A stretch of 64,000 nucleotides of DNA from Scylla paramamosain (Eukaryota; Arthropoda; Malacostraca; Decapoda; Portunidae): contig NC_087172.1 in NCBI RefSeq assembly GCF_035594125.1, positions 20,845,930 through 20,909,929 on the forward strand, in the 5' to 3' direction. A program made the position numbers and the translations under genes. Under the pieces are notes generated by a model. It searched no databases. It was given only the letters and a program-made list of their open reading frames with translations, and was not told where the DNA came from. Positions 49,143-59,951 of this stretch are shown here, in pieces; positions within the stretch are counted from its first letter, which is position 1, and every line of letters starts with the position of its first letter.

Positions 49143-50354
49143 ACTAAATGAATCAAATGAAATGCACAAAAGCTGTCAAGTATTTGCCGTCCCACACAGG
49201 AATCGCCGTCAGCAGGTGGCGGCGCCTGTGCTGGGGACGCGGGGTAGCGGGAACGGCTTCAACTTTGTCCCAGCCTTAGTCGTAATTGGTTGGGTGAGAA
49301 ATAGCATTATTCCCTGCTAATTGGGCCGCTGTATGACTTCACGAGATAATATGGATCCGTCACCGCCACCACCACCACCGCTGTATGATTGGTTCACGAG
49401 ATAACATGGATCCGTCACCGTCACCACCACCACCATCAATAGCGCTAGCATCGCCACTAGTGATTTGCTTGTTTAGCCCAGTTTTCTTCTGATTAATACG
49501 TAGACGGGGTGTTTATTAACTAAATATTAACTAAATGGATCTCGTTTGACATTTCATAGTTAATTTTATAGTCCCTAACGTGGAATAAATACACAGATGC
49601 ATTTCAACAGAGATTATTTGAATTCATACTCTACATTACATTAAAGAAACCGTGCAGTTACAACGTAAGAGATTTGGAGCCATGATCCTTGAGTCCGTGA
49701 CGTGAAATGAATACCTAGATGGAACTCAGCAATTAAGGGCCTTTGATTTCATGCTCTGTAACGTTCAATATCGCCCACGTGCTTGCCGGGACGGACACGC
49801 GCAGCTACAGAGTGAGGTGCTTAGCCAATAATGAACCTTTAGCTCCAAATTTGCATTTTGTTGTGTGAGATGTGATTTCGTGTTCGGTAAAGCTTAATAT
49901 CATCCACGTTCTCACGATTTCCTTTTACTCTTACTTTTTTTTTTTTTTCATGTAATTACTGCTCAGGCCAAGGACAACGGAAACTGGTGAAAAAAAGTCA
50001 AATCCTAAAAGTGTCAATCAGGTAACAAGACGCAGAGTTAAACATTGAGACAGACAGCGAATAAAAAACCTTCCAATCCCTCACGTGAAACTGATACGCA
50101 GACAGATTCCACTAATTAAGGTACCTGACCTCATACTCTCCAACACTCAGCATCATCAAGTGTTTACGAGGAAGGAAAGATGCAGGTGTCGTCTCCAGTG
50201 AAGAAAACGTTCCATTATAATTTCTCTCCTTGCCGTTTCCCTTTGCTGTATCTCTGAGTGGATAATCGCCGTCCAGTGTCAGCGTTCTTTCGTGACGTCG
50301 ATGTAACGTTAACTATGACCTAAGAGTAATCAACCATCCAACCAATAGTTCCGT
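49139..50354. other. unique-looking sequence, no gene assigned
   Basis: Contains a GC-rich island at 49195-49280 (gtggcggcgcctgtgctggg), a 2-copy direct repeat (ctgtatga...tggatccgtcaccg, at about 49330 and 49380) and recurrent phrases about cacgtgaaat...gatttgaattcat at 49560-50160. I could not assign a protein or element. Confidence 0.4.
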
Positions 50355-50362
50355 TTTTTTGC

Positions 50363-50381
50363 CTCTCTCTCTCTTTCTCTT

Positions 50382-50419
<38 letters not shown>

Positions 50420-50420
50420 A
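50363..50420. repeat. (CT)n(CA)n compound microsatellite
   Basis: Imperfect ct tract then ca tract. Confidence 0.93.
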
Positions 50421-50854
50421 ACAGGGCACGGCGCCTCAAACCTTTATTCTGAGGTGTGTATCCAGAAACGCTTTGCTTTCTCACCACGACTATTTTCAAG
50501 GTCACAGAGATGATGACCCGGGTTTTCAAGCTTATTCCTTCGCTTAGTAATGTAAAAGTGTTGTTAATCTGTCAGTATAACCTTAAAAACCCTTGAAACT
50601 CGTGTCACTTCATCGCGACCATTGAAAACAATTATGGTGAGAGAACAAAGTTGCCAGGCTGTTGGGAGACAAAGGGAAAGCAACAGCACGAACAAAACCA
50701 TATATTTTTTTTTCAACAGAATTCTTGTTTACATCTAAAACTTATGTGATATGTGTTTTGAAAAGCAAGCGCAATTAAAAGGCGCTAAAATTGAGGAATT
50801 GAGTGTGCGGGGGGTAGGAGGGAAGGGAGAAAGGTGACGTGCCTTGCAGTACTG
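50421..50854. other. unique-looking sequence, no feature
   Basis: No domain, TIR or repeat was recognised. Confidence 0.35.
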
Positions 50855-50855
50855 A

Positions 50856-50903
<48 letters not shown>

Positions 50904-50913
50904 GAAGTTAGAT

Positions 50914-50974
<61 letters not shown>

Positions 50975-51032
50975 GCAGTTATACACTTAAACGCGCGTGC
51001 ACACACACACACACACACACACAAACCAGTTA

Positions 51033-51075
<43 letters not shown>

Positions 51076-51112
51076 GGCAGACACACGCACACACACACAC
51101 ACACACACACAC
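50855..51112. repeat. five (CA)n arrays separated by short related spacers
   Basis: CA tracts at about 50855-50900, 50919-50972, 50998-51022, 51036-51072 and 51083-51112. The spacers share a caggg(a/c)agtta- or ccagttacac-like core, suggesting duplication of a CA-plus-spacer unit. Confidence 0.93.
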
Positions 51113-52268
51113 CATAGTATCCTTGGCGCCCAGCCCTGCCGAGCCCCGCCGAGCACAGCCCAGCCTCGTCTCTACTATGGTAACAGTCTCTCCGCGTCAA
51201 TATTTACCATAAATTTCAGGATTTCCAGCAGTTTCCAGGTGTTTTCTAGACTTGGGATATATAGTACTAGGAGAAGGAAGAAAGGTGAAGGACAGAGGAA
51301 GAGTATGCGGGGGAGGAAAAGGGAGGAGGTACTGAAGAACGGAGGAAAAAAAAAAAAAAAAAAAAAAATCGGCGCGGTATCATTATTCTTTCCTTTGTAT
51401 TGATGGAGTTGGCATTGTTTTGATTTATTATTAGAAAACTATAACAAGTAATGACACATAATGAAATCCAGTCTAGCTGTGTTTTTGTTTGTCGAAAATA
51501 AACCGTTTCGTCATTTTATATATTTTTACATTTAATTTTTTTTCTTCTTTTTTTTAAAATTAGCACCCCTAGGATTGTATTGTATTGGATTTAAGACTTA
51601 AAAAAAATATAAGGAACATGTATGTACCAAGTAATAATATTCAATAAAATCTAGTGTAGCAATGCGTATTTCCAAATTTAACATACGTCCGTTGCTAAAA
51701 ATGAAAAACTATTTTCTTTATACGACGAGCAATTCGTGTCTTCTTTATTTGTCTAAAAAGGAATTTTTTTTTTTGTATTCAGAATATATAATAGGATCTA
51801 GTCTGGCTGCGTTTTGTTTCTAGATATTATAATATTTTTGTAGCACCGTTCGCAAAAAAATACAGATTGTTTTTTGGATATTTCGTTATTATTACTGAGT
51901 TCGGTAATCTTTTTATATTTTGGGTATTAGTTAAAGTAAACGACGAGTCAGAAATTGTAGTGCATTGCAATCTGGGCGTCTTCTTTCTCCTCGCGATTTT
52001 CAAAATGAATTATGTTACGTAAGTATAGGTGTAGTCCCGTTCAGAGCGTCTCCCACTACCACCAACACAATCAGGACCCAGACCGAGACCTTCCCTCCTA
52101 CAAGTCTGTCTCTCTTCGTCAACATTTCCCTCATTTTCCAGGGTCTTCCGGCCATTTCAATGTATCTCTGAAATGCGTAGATTGTTGTAGTGGGAAGAGG
52201 AAAAAAAGAGGAATAGAGGGGGAGAAGGAAGAAGGAAGGAGGAATGAAGGGAAGTAACGGTGAAGTGA

Positions 52269-52271
<3 letters not shown>
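51113..52271. other. unique-looking sequence with poly-A and AT-rich stretch
   Basis: Includes a repeated gccgagc motif (51139-51160), poly-A at 51343-51368, and a very AT-rich block at 51400-51960 with a loosely repeated phrase (ataatg...atctagtctggctg / aatccagtctagctg). No gene recognised. Confidence 0.4.
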
Positions 52272-52307
<36 letters not shown>

Positions 52308-52400
52308 GTAGAGGAGGATGAGAAGGAGGAGGAGGACGAAAAGAAGAAAATGACGAATATGAGAGGAGGAGAAACAAGGAAGGAGGAATGAAGGAGGCGC
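52272..52400. repeat. (GTA)n microsatellite and purine-rich flank
   Basis: gtagtagta at 52272-52305, then gga/aga-rich sequence. The mirror ORFs are artefacts. Confidence 0.92.
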
Positions 52401-52825
52401 AAATGATTCTGTGGTGTAGCGAAACATTTATGAATTGAGAGTGGAGGAGGCGCACCTGCAGGCACAGGCTGGCAGGGCGGCAGGGGACGCCTGGCCGCCT
52501 TGTGCTTTGTTGTGAAGACGGAAAGCCGCTGAGTGTGAGATGGAATACTTAACTTTCCTTTCTTTTATAATGGGATGCTAAAAGCTGATTCTTGTAGTGT
52601 TTAAGTGCTGTAGAAACAGTGAATGGCATGGAATTATAGGTATATTTTGGAAAAGATAGATGTGTCAGAGGTGAAAATAAGCTTATGGTCAGTATGGGAG
52701 TTTCCAAGGGAAGCAGCTCAGAACCAAACAAACAGTACTTCATTGTTGAGACATAAATGATGCACGCCTTTCTCTCACGATCCGGGAACGCCGTGTGGAG
52801 GCCCGCCAAAATCTTACTATTTAAC

Positions 52826-52828
<3 letters not shown>

Positions 52829-52874
<46 letters not shown>
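52829..52874. repeat. (CA)n microsatellite
   Basis: A 46 bp CA tract. It is followed by a GC- and CpG-rich segment (52880-53030) of unknown nature. Confidence 0.96.
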
Positions 52875-52876
<2 letters not shown>

Positions 52877-53230
52877 CAAGCTGGCGCTGCTTGGACATTC
52901 AATTCGTGGGCCATTTTGCGCGCCTCGCCCAGTGGTCGCGGGAATTTCATCAAGCGCCTCGTGGGCAGCAGTGTGAGCGGCACGCGAGGCCAGGCCCTGT
53001 GTGCCGCCGTGCGCCTTGCTCGCCTGGTATTGCTTTTGTCAGGAATTTGGCATCGATAGTGTTGTCAGTAATTCCATAATGTGCAACATTTGGTCTGTCT
53101 CAAGTAACAAAATAATGAAATGGAATGTGTTTGAAGAGCACTGCGGTCTTGGCTCTTATACTTTTAGTAGAAAGCATTATTGCATGAAGTGTTATGTATG
53201 AAGAGCTCGACAATGTAAAACAGGCAAATC

Positions 53231-53483
<253 letters not shown>

Positions 53484-53670
53484 TCTACCTGTGACGGGTG
53501 ACACACTGCTGAGTGGCGGCTCGTGAGGATGAAGGGAAGACAAGTTTCCTTGGAGGGTGATCACTCCCCATCCTCTTCCCTTAACCATCCAGTAACCCTC
53601 GTCACTCCTCTGCAGGCTCCCATTCACTCCCCATCCTTTTCCCTCATCTTTTCAGTAACCCTCAGTAACC

Positions 53671-53930
53671 GCTCTTAAGACAGGGTGGAATTAAAAGCTT
53701 TTCGTCTTATCAACTGCTTCTCTTTTGATCTTGCTAACTGCATGCCTCCCCTCCTCCCGCGGCCTCGCTGCACAAGACTTTCTTCTTTTTCTCACCCCTA
53801 TTCTGTCCACCTCTCTAATGCAAGAGTTAACCCTTTCTCTGGTAAACTCTGGAATTCCCTGCCTGCTTCTGTATTTCCCCTTCTTATGACTTGAACTATT
53901 TCAAGACACTTATGCTGTCATTTTTTACTA
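53671..53930 (+). mobile_element. LINE family A fragment A8, internally deleted
   Basis: Plus-strand remnant: ELKAFRLINC joined directly to FDLANCMPPLLPRPRCTRLS and SYSVHLSNARVN, so about 100 bp of the normal sequence (SSPLTDCLQPLSHRRNV...) is deleted. A second gap removes the QYSQSFI region. It decays before a recognisable poly-A. Confidence 0.88.
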
Positions 53931-55316
53931 CCGCCTCCGTCTCTGTTCGGGGACCTTCACCTCAGTGCCTCGTCACTCCTCTGCAGGTTGTCTCCTTTTT
54001 TTTTTTTCTCTCTCATTTGTTTTATCCTCCTCCAGGTTTTCTCCGTCTCTCTTCCTTCTAATTACTGTCCCGCTCACCACTGCAATTCTTGTCCCTTTAA
54101 ACTCGCTCTTATTCCCTTTCAACCAGTGACTACATTATACCGCACTTTGCTCTCCTTGCACTGATAATCACTTGTAGTCATTTTTTTCTCAGTGTGTCAC
54201 TTTCACCTCCCTGTTAGTCTCCTTTAATCCTCATAAAAACTCTTCCCCTGATCTTCTTCACCTGCACTCTTGTTCCTCTTAACACTCTTTCCTGAATAAT
54301 CTACATGGTAACCTTCCTCTCAAATACTCATTATATTGGCTTCTCTTTCATCACTTGGATCTTCTTATACATATTTCAGCTCGTCCCTTCCTAAACCATT
54401 AAAGTGTTATGGCTCCTCTTCTCTTCCTTTTCCTCCCAGCTCCTCAAGAGCGCCGCCACCCTCCTCCACTCACGCCTTATCCTCTCACCACGGAAAAATA
54501 GGACCTCCCCCACTCCTTCCGTTACTGTCTCTCTCTCCCTCTCCCTCTCCCTTCTCCATTGTTCCCTCTCCCTGCTTCACCCTTCCTACTCCCTCCCTCA
54601 TGCGCGCAGTACAGTCATGGTTGCCGGTCACAGTATTATTTAATGAGGAGTACACTGGGTTCTTTTTCAGCTCGTGAGCGCCTCTTCTCGTGCAGCCCTT
54701 GTCCCCACACACAGTCTGGATCAGGAAGACACCGTATGCCGCCAGATGGCATTACAACAATGCCTGTTGCTTACTGCTCAAGGCGACTGGTTTGGAGCCT
54801 CGTGAAGTCTCGCACACCAGCGAGCCCTTAATGCCAGACTCTGCCACTGTGAGACTTGGCATTGTAAAAAAGTGTTCACGCTTATATAACACGTCCAGTT
54901 CTTGCTAGGAAAAAAATGTATATTGCGTAGTTATCAGCATGTAATGGTGACAGGAAGATGACGGAGCTGTGGAACACAGGCTGGACAACACGGGAACCAA
55001 TCACAAGTCGGGGAAGGAGAAGCAGCAGTCGAGTGCTGGTGGTTCGTGTGTGTGTGTGTGTGTGTGTTGTCGGCGTCGCGATGAACGGAAGTGATCGCGA
55101 TTTATTTTTGCCATCCGGGGTTGCCCGCCGACCAGCTTGCTTCGCGGAGGAGACAAAGGTACAGTGCCTCAGATGAGCGGCCACTGCTGCGGCGCCGCGC
55201 CGCCATTACGCCAGAAGATGGATGTGTGCTCGTAACTGTGTGGCCTCGCCTGTCTTGCCGTTGGGTCTCCATGAGGCGCCCGCCTCGTCCGGTGGAGCCT
55301 ACGTTATGTCATCATT

Positions 55317-55317
<1 letters not shown>
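53931..55317. other. unique-looking sequence, C/T-rich then CpG-rich, no gene assigned
   Basis: 53990-54650 is pyrimidine-rich (ctccctctccc). 54960-55310 is CpG-rich and could be a promoter-like or exon-bearing region, including MNGSDRDLFLPSGVARRP in one frame, which I do not recognise. A TG tract lies at 55048-55068. Confidence 0.4.
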
Positions 55318-55379
<62 letters not shown>

Positions 55380-55459
55380 AAAGGAGAGGTGGCTGGGGAG
55401 AGGAGAAAACAGGATAAAAGAAAGAATGAGGATGAGACAACAGACAGTAATACGATGAG

Positions 55460-55507
<48 letters not shown>
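55318..55507. repeat. (GA)n at 55318-55376 and (CT)n(CA)n at 55459-55507
   Basis: Two microsatellites about 80 bp apart. Confidence 0.95.
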
Positions 55508-55510
<3 letters not shown>

Positions 55511-56744
55511 TGATTCTTAAGAGCCAAATAACCGCGTAAATCTCTCCCTTTTCGTGAACGAAATTGCTCGTCTGTTTTTTTCAGAAAGTTTCAGATCCTA
55601 GAGAAGCTTGATCGGAAACTTGCTACTTTTTACAGAACATGTTTTTGCAAGAGTGAAGCTCCAAGTTGTTTTCAAAGTTAAAACGATCAAATTTCTTTTT
55701 TCTTCTTTTCTGCGTCTTTTTTTTTTTTTTTTCTTCCTCCTTGTTTTTGTCATGCAGAGCGAAATGGGATACTGAAGGCAAGATGAAGAAATCGTTTTAT
55801 CTTTTTGTTTTGCAGCGTTAATGTGATTTTGAGTGGTTTTCGTAATTACTCCCATTTCTATTATTATTATTATTATTGTTGTTGTAATAATAGTTGTAGT
55901 TGTTGTTGCTGTTGTTGTCTTAGCTTACACTTGTTGTTTTCCCTCATTTCCCCTCGGCCAGAAAGTCTTACTTCACATCTTCATCTTCCTCAAGGCTGCG
56001 CACTTTCCCTCCCGCTCCTCTCCTCCACAAGTCGTCTGCTGAACAATTTTACATCCAGTTACTCTTCACGAGACTTAGTTTCCTGAAAGACTACACCACA
56101 AAGAGGGTAAATACAACTCGGCGAAGGAGATGGTGACTTGCATATAGAAGGGAAATTAATTCTAAAAGGAAAACAAATTATATTTTCTGCTTAACATTTT
56201 TGTTTGCTACCAAGTTTGGCAATATTCTTTTCTTCGTATTTTTCTTTTTTTTCGTTTTATTTACGTTATTTTTTCCCTCCGATGCTAAGCGTGAAGGACG
56301 AGGCTGTTCATTTCACTCGCTTCCTTACAGAAAAAAAAAAAGAAAAGTCAGCCCTTCATTCGTCTCGTCTGAGGCAGTGATTTAGTTGGACATTAATGCT
56401 TCTAGAGAAAATCCAGAGCTTCAGCTTTTGTTTGGCCTCTCGAAACACTTCATGAAGGACAGGAGTTGTGCTGAAAAAAGGAGAGATGGCAGGGGAGAGG
56501 GAAAAACGGGATTAAAATGAAAGTAAGAGAGAGAGAGAGGATGAGACGAGAGACAGTGGTGTGATGGGGGTGATTGAGAATGAAATCGAGAAGAAGAAAA
56601 GGGGAGTGATTAATGAACGAGGAGGAGGAGAAGGAGGAGGAGGAGGAGCACAAAGGTGGCATGGCTATTGGAGAGGAAAGCTGGTGCTCCTTGGCCCCAT
56701 TGGCGGAGAGGCTGCGAGATCTTTTGTGAGATTTATTATTGCCG

Positions 56745-56749
<5 letters not shown>
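55508..56749. other. unique-looking sequence with short simple repeats
   Basis: Includes ttattattattattgttgttg at about 55858-55918 and ggaggaggaga at 56618-56650. The ORFs lack known domains. Confidence 0.4.

Positions 56750-56797
<48 letters not shown>
56749..56797. repeat. (TG)n microsatellite
   Basis: A 49 bp TG tract. Confidence 0.96.
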
Positions 56798-56798
<1 letters not shown>

Positions 56799-56993
56799 CA
56801 CTGAAAAGAATCATGTACAAGGAGAAATTGTAGCGGGGAAGGGATCAAAAGTGAGTCCGATAGCATTTTTTCTCCCTAAGGCAACGTAATAAATATGTAG
56901 AGACGAGATGTTCTTATTAACAAATGACTAGAATGTTGCGTTCATGGAAGAAAGATGGAGGATGAAAACTACGTAAGGGAGAAAAATTATAGC

Positions 56994-56995
<2 letters not shown>

Positions 56996-57030
<35 letters not shown>
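56996..57030. repeat. (CA)n microsatellite
   Basis: A CA tract of about 35 bp just upstream of the M4-like segment. Confidence 0.96.
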
Positions 57031-57032
<2 letters not shown>

Positions 57033-57081
57033 AGCACGTCTAAGCTTGGGCTGGAAAGAGGGAAAGTTTTGGCAATGTTTT

Positions 57082-57188
57082 GCCAGACTGGAGAATCACG
57101 GGCAAGGGACGGCGTGCTGCTCCTGGCCGTGGTGATGGAGCGCTTCCTAGTCAACGCCGCCGTGGTCTTTGTCATAATACATATATAA
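57082..57188 (+). CDS. tentative terminal exon with M4-like hydrophobic segment
   Basis: After a ttttgccag acceptor-like site, the frame reads ARDGVLLLAVVMERFLVNAA then VVFVIIHI and TAA. The layout (charged residues, then LLLAVVMERF, then a hydrophobic helix and a short C-terminus) resembles the pre-M4/M4 end of acetylcholine receptor-type subunits, which usually read W-LA-V-(D/E)RF. It is 11 kb downstream of the M2 exon on the same strand. The intervening M3 and cytoplasmic-loop exons were not found and the match is short, so this may be chance. Confidence 0.25.
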
Positions 57189-57371
57189 ATCTAGACTGTA
57201 TTGAATGTACCTATGTATGCAGATTAAGTGCGTCTGTATGTACACGTGCCGCCTATTGATTCAATGAGCCTTTACTAATTTATTCAATCTTCTTCCTCGA
57301 ATCATCGCCAGAAAACAAAGGCGTAAATTTCACTTTTCGGTTTCTAGCACTCCCTCTGCCACAGTGAATGT

Positions 57372-57402
57372 CACACACACACACACACACACACACACAG
57401 TC

Positions 57403-57463
<61 letters not shown>
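57372..57463. repeat. (CA)n and (GA)n microsatellites
   Basis: CA at 57372-57400 and GA at 57406-57463. Confidence 0.96.
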
Positions 57464-57466
<3 letters not shown>

Positions 57467-57599
57467 ATTTGATTTGATTAATTTATTATGCAAATAGCGT
57501 CAGACATCATAAGATAGAGAAACTTAATTACAGTTGAAGGCTAAAGCAAATGGTACGCTCACACACTCACCCATTCGCGCACCCCACCCACCAATCCAC

Positions 57600-59104
57600 A
57601 CTCACACAAAAGCCACCGATGCCACGCAGGGCACAGGGCATCAGGAAAAGCCACCAAATCGAGGGTAACGCACGAGAATCTCATCGAGAAAATCTGGCAC
57701 CAGAATATGGCGACAGACAGCATCCAGCGGCAGACCTTGGGGTAGGAGGTGCCGAACAGTGGGGCACACCAGGCAGTAGTGCTCGATGGTGTTGGCAAGC
57801 GGTGCGCGGCACAGGCGACACTCTCCACCCCGGCAATCTGCCACGGCGGACGGTAGCCCAGCCGCAGACGCGCCGAGACAATGTTGTGCCGCCGAACCGT
57901 AAGACCCCGGCAACGGTACGTGTACTTGTGGCGGCAGACGGACTTGTAATGGTTGATGGTGATACTGTGGGGCCTCTCAGTATCCCTGCGACGCCGCATA
58001 GGTAGGAGAGCGGCGGAGCGGACCCTGGAGAGGTGGCATGACAGGGAGAGAGGACGACCATCACCACGCGGAGGTAGGCGGCAGGCATCCTTCGCTAGGC
58101 GGTTAGCTATAGCATTGTGACGTAAACCAACATGAGATATTACCAATATAGACTTTACACACACATTACGAGCAGTCATTAATGCTAAAAGGAAAGAATC
58201 TGTTGAACTAATATTAGGTGGGTGGGACAGGTAGCAGAAAGAGACAGAAGGGCCGGCTTTGAGTCACAAATAACAACTGCATTCACTCCCCTCTGACACA
58301 CGAGGCTAACAGCATCCAAGATAGCATAGAGCTCACACAACGTTGATCTGGAGTGGTCTCCGAGCTGACGGGCGACCCAGCCACCTGGAGGTGGTTCCAA
58401 GTCAGGTGAGAAAACTGCACCACCAGCCGCTCCATCCGACTGGAGGAACCCGTCAGTGTAGAGGCGATGAGGAGCTGTGATGGAGGACGTCACTGTCGCC
58501 ACGTGTTCCAAGGCCAGCTGCAGCTGGAGAGGAGGCGGATCCGACTTGGTTGTAGGGGTAAAGCTCACCTCAGGCGCTGGTAGCATCCACAAGGGTGGGC
58601 CTGGGGACAAAGCAGCGGCAGATACTTGCAAATTAAGGCTCCTAAGCAGAGAGGAAACAGACACAATAAGTCGGCGACCAGTGGGCAGAATAGGAGGGAC
58701 TGGTGGAGTGGGGCCAAGAGAGGTCCTGATCAGCTGCGTGTAGTGTGGAGAGAGAAGTGGAAAGTGAAGACACTTGACTGTGAGGCAAGTAACATTTGAA
58801 TATATTCTATCAACTAAGGGCGGGAGCCTCAATTCACGCTGCATGTTTACAATCCTGGTGGTCACGGGGCATCCAACAATGATTCTCATCGCTCTATTCT
58901 AAAAAAATTTGCAGAGGCTCTAAAGCAGCCCGAGGAAGTTGAATCAACAACAGAGCGAATGAAAGTGACAGAGATAGTTCTGGCCACAAAAATGCAGATG
59001 CCGGAGGAGTTGTTGGTGAGCCACTGAAGAGGGCGAAGTCGTCGCTGGAGACGATCCAATAGGTCACCAATGATGGGATGGGGCTGACGCCGGGCAGGGA
59101 GGAC
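57600..59104 (-). mobile_element. LINE family C (RNase H-bearing), 3' half
   Basis: A minus-strand non-LTR element of the I-like group with an RNase H domain. From 59104 downward: end of RT (PARRQPHPIIGDLLDRLQRR, then RLRPLQWLTNNSSGICIFVA), a linker (MRIIVGCPVTTRIVNMQREL), and RNase H blocks YTDGFLQSDGAAGGAVF, DHSRSTLCELYAILDAVSLV and VVICDSKPALLSL. After a frameshift comes SHVGLRHNAIANRLAKDACR, then RLRLGYRPPWQIAG and a CCHC-like finger CRLCRAPLANTIEHYCLVCP. It ends RYPRFGGFS and a short 3' UTR. At least two frameshifts make it inactive. GC-rich codon use differs from families A and B. Confidence 0.88.
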
Positions 59105-59793
59105 TTTTTTTTTTTTTATGTAGGAAGGACACTGGCCAAGGGCAACAAAAATCTAATAAAAAAAAAATGCCAGTCCCATAAAAGGGTCAAAGCAGTGGTC
59201 AAAAATTGGTGGATAAGTGTCTTGAAACCTCCCTCTTAAAGGAATTCAAGTCATAGGAAGGTGGAAATACAGAAGCAGGCATGGAGTTCCAGAGTTTACC
59301 AGAGAAAGGGATGAATGACTGAGAATACTGGTTAACTCTTGCGTTAGAGAGGTGGACAGAATAGGGGTGAGAGAAAGAGGTAAGTCTTGTGCAGCGAGGC
59401 CGCGGAAGGAGGGGAGGCATGCAGTTAGCAAGATCAGAAGAGCAGTTAGCATGAAAATAGCGGTAGAAGACAGCTAGATATGCAACATTGCGGCGGTGAG
59501 AGAGAGGCTGAAGACAGTCAGTTAGAGGAGAGGAGTTGATGAGATGAGAAGCTTTTGATTCCACCCTGTCTAGAAGAGCAGTATGAGTGGAACCCCCCAG
59601 ACATGTGAAGCATACTCCATACATGGACGGATAAAGCCCTTGTACAGAGTTAACAGCTGGGGGGGTGAGAAAAACTGGCGGAGACGTGTCAGAACACCTA
59701 ACTTCATAGAAGCTGTTTTAGCTAGAGATGAGATGTGAAGTTTCCAGTTCAGATTATAATTAAAGGACAGACCGAGGATGTTCAGTGTAGAAG
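59105..59793 (-). mobile_element. LINE family A element A9 inserted in family C LINE
   Basis: A 5'-truncated copy with poly-T at 59106-59117, the family 3' UTR and a C-terminal frame at 59199-59624 (SHRRNVAYLAVFYRYFHANC ... RHLSTNF). It begins at LNILGLSF. A frameshift (KGL/YPSMYG) lies near 59636. Family C sequence lies on both sides. Confidence 0.92.
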
Positions 59794-59903
59794 AGGGTGA
59801 GAGTGCTGAGATCTTGACTGGAGCTCCGAGGTAACTGTACTGAGAGCATAGGGGGATGAGGCTGGCACCAACGGTGAAGTCCGGCAGTTCAACAGGGAGG
59901 GCT
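59794..59903 (-). mobile_element. LINE family C, RT segment upstream of insertion
   Basis: Minus strand encodes LPVELPDFTVGASLIPLCSQ then YSYLGAPVKISAL, which reads on into PARRQPHPIIGDLL of the segment at 59104 if the family A insert is removed. It ends abruptly at 59903, where sequence of opposite orientation begins. Confidence 0.75.
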
Positions 59904-59951
59904 TTTCCTGATACCCTGTGCCCTGCGTGGCATCGGTTGCTTTTGTGTGAC
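59904..59951 (+). mobile_element. inverted 3' end of LINE family C
   Basis: The roughly 48 bp starting ggcttttcctgataccctgt and ending gcttttgtgtga match the reverse complement of 57604-57651 (cacacaaaagccaccgatgc ... ggaaaagcc) with about two differences. So the family C 3' terminus is present twice, in opposite orientations. Confidence 0.85.

Noticed and set aside
50855..51112. CRISPR-like array (regular repeats and spacers)
   Set aside because: The repeats are plain CA tracts of varying length and the spacers are irregular; this is a eukaryotic microsatellite cluster.
51168..51215. Frame LYYGNSLSAS resembling the start of a receptor M3 helix (LYYG)
   Set aside because: The following residues are not a hydrophobic helix, no acceptor site fits, and the upstream text is a gccgagc repeat; four residues are too few.
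52875..53059. GC-rich ORF as an exon of an ion-channel or other gene
   Set aside because: No recognisable domain, and two frames are equally open because of composition.
54670..54910. ORF following a ttttcag acceptor-like site as an exon
   Set aside because: No conserved motif in any of the three open frames; chance acceptor sequences are common.
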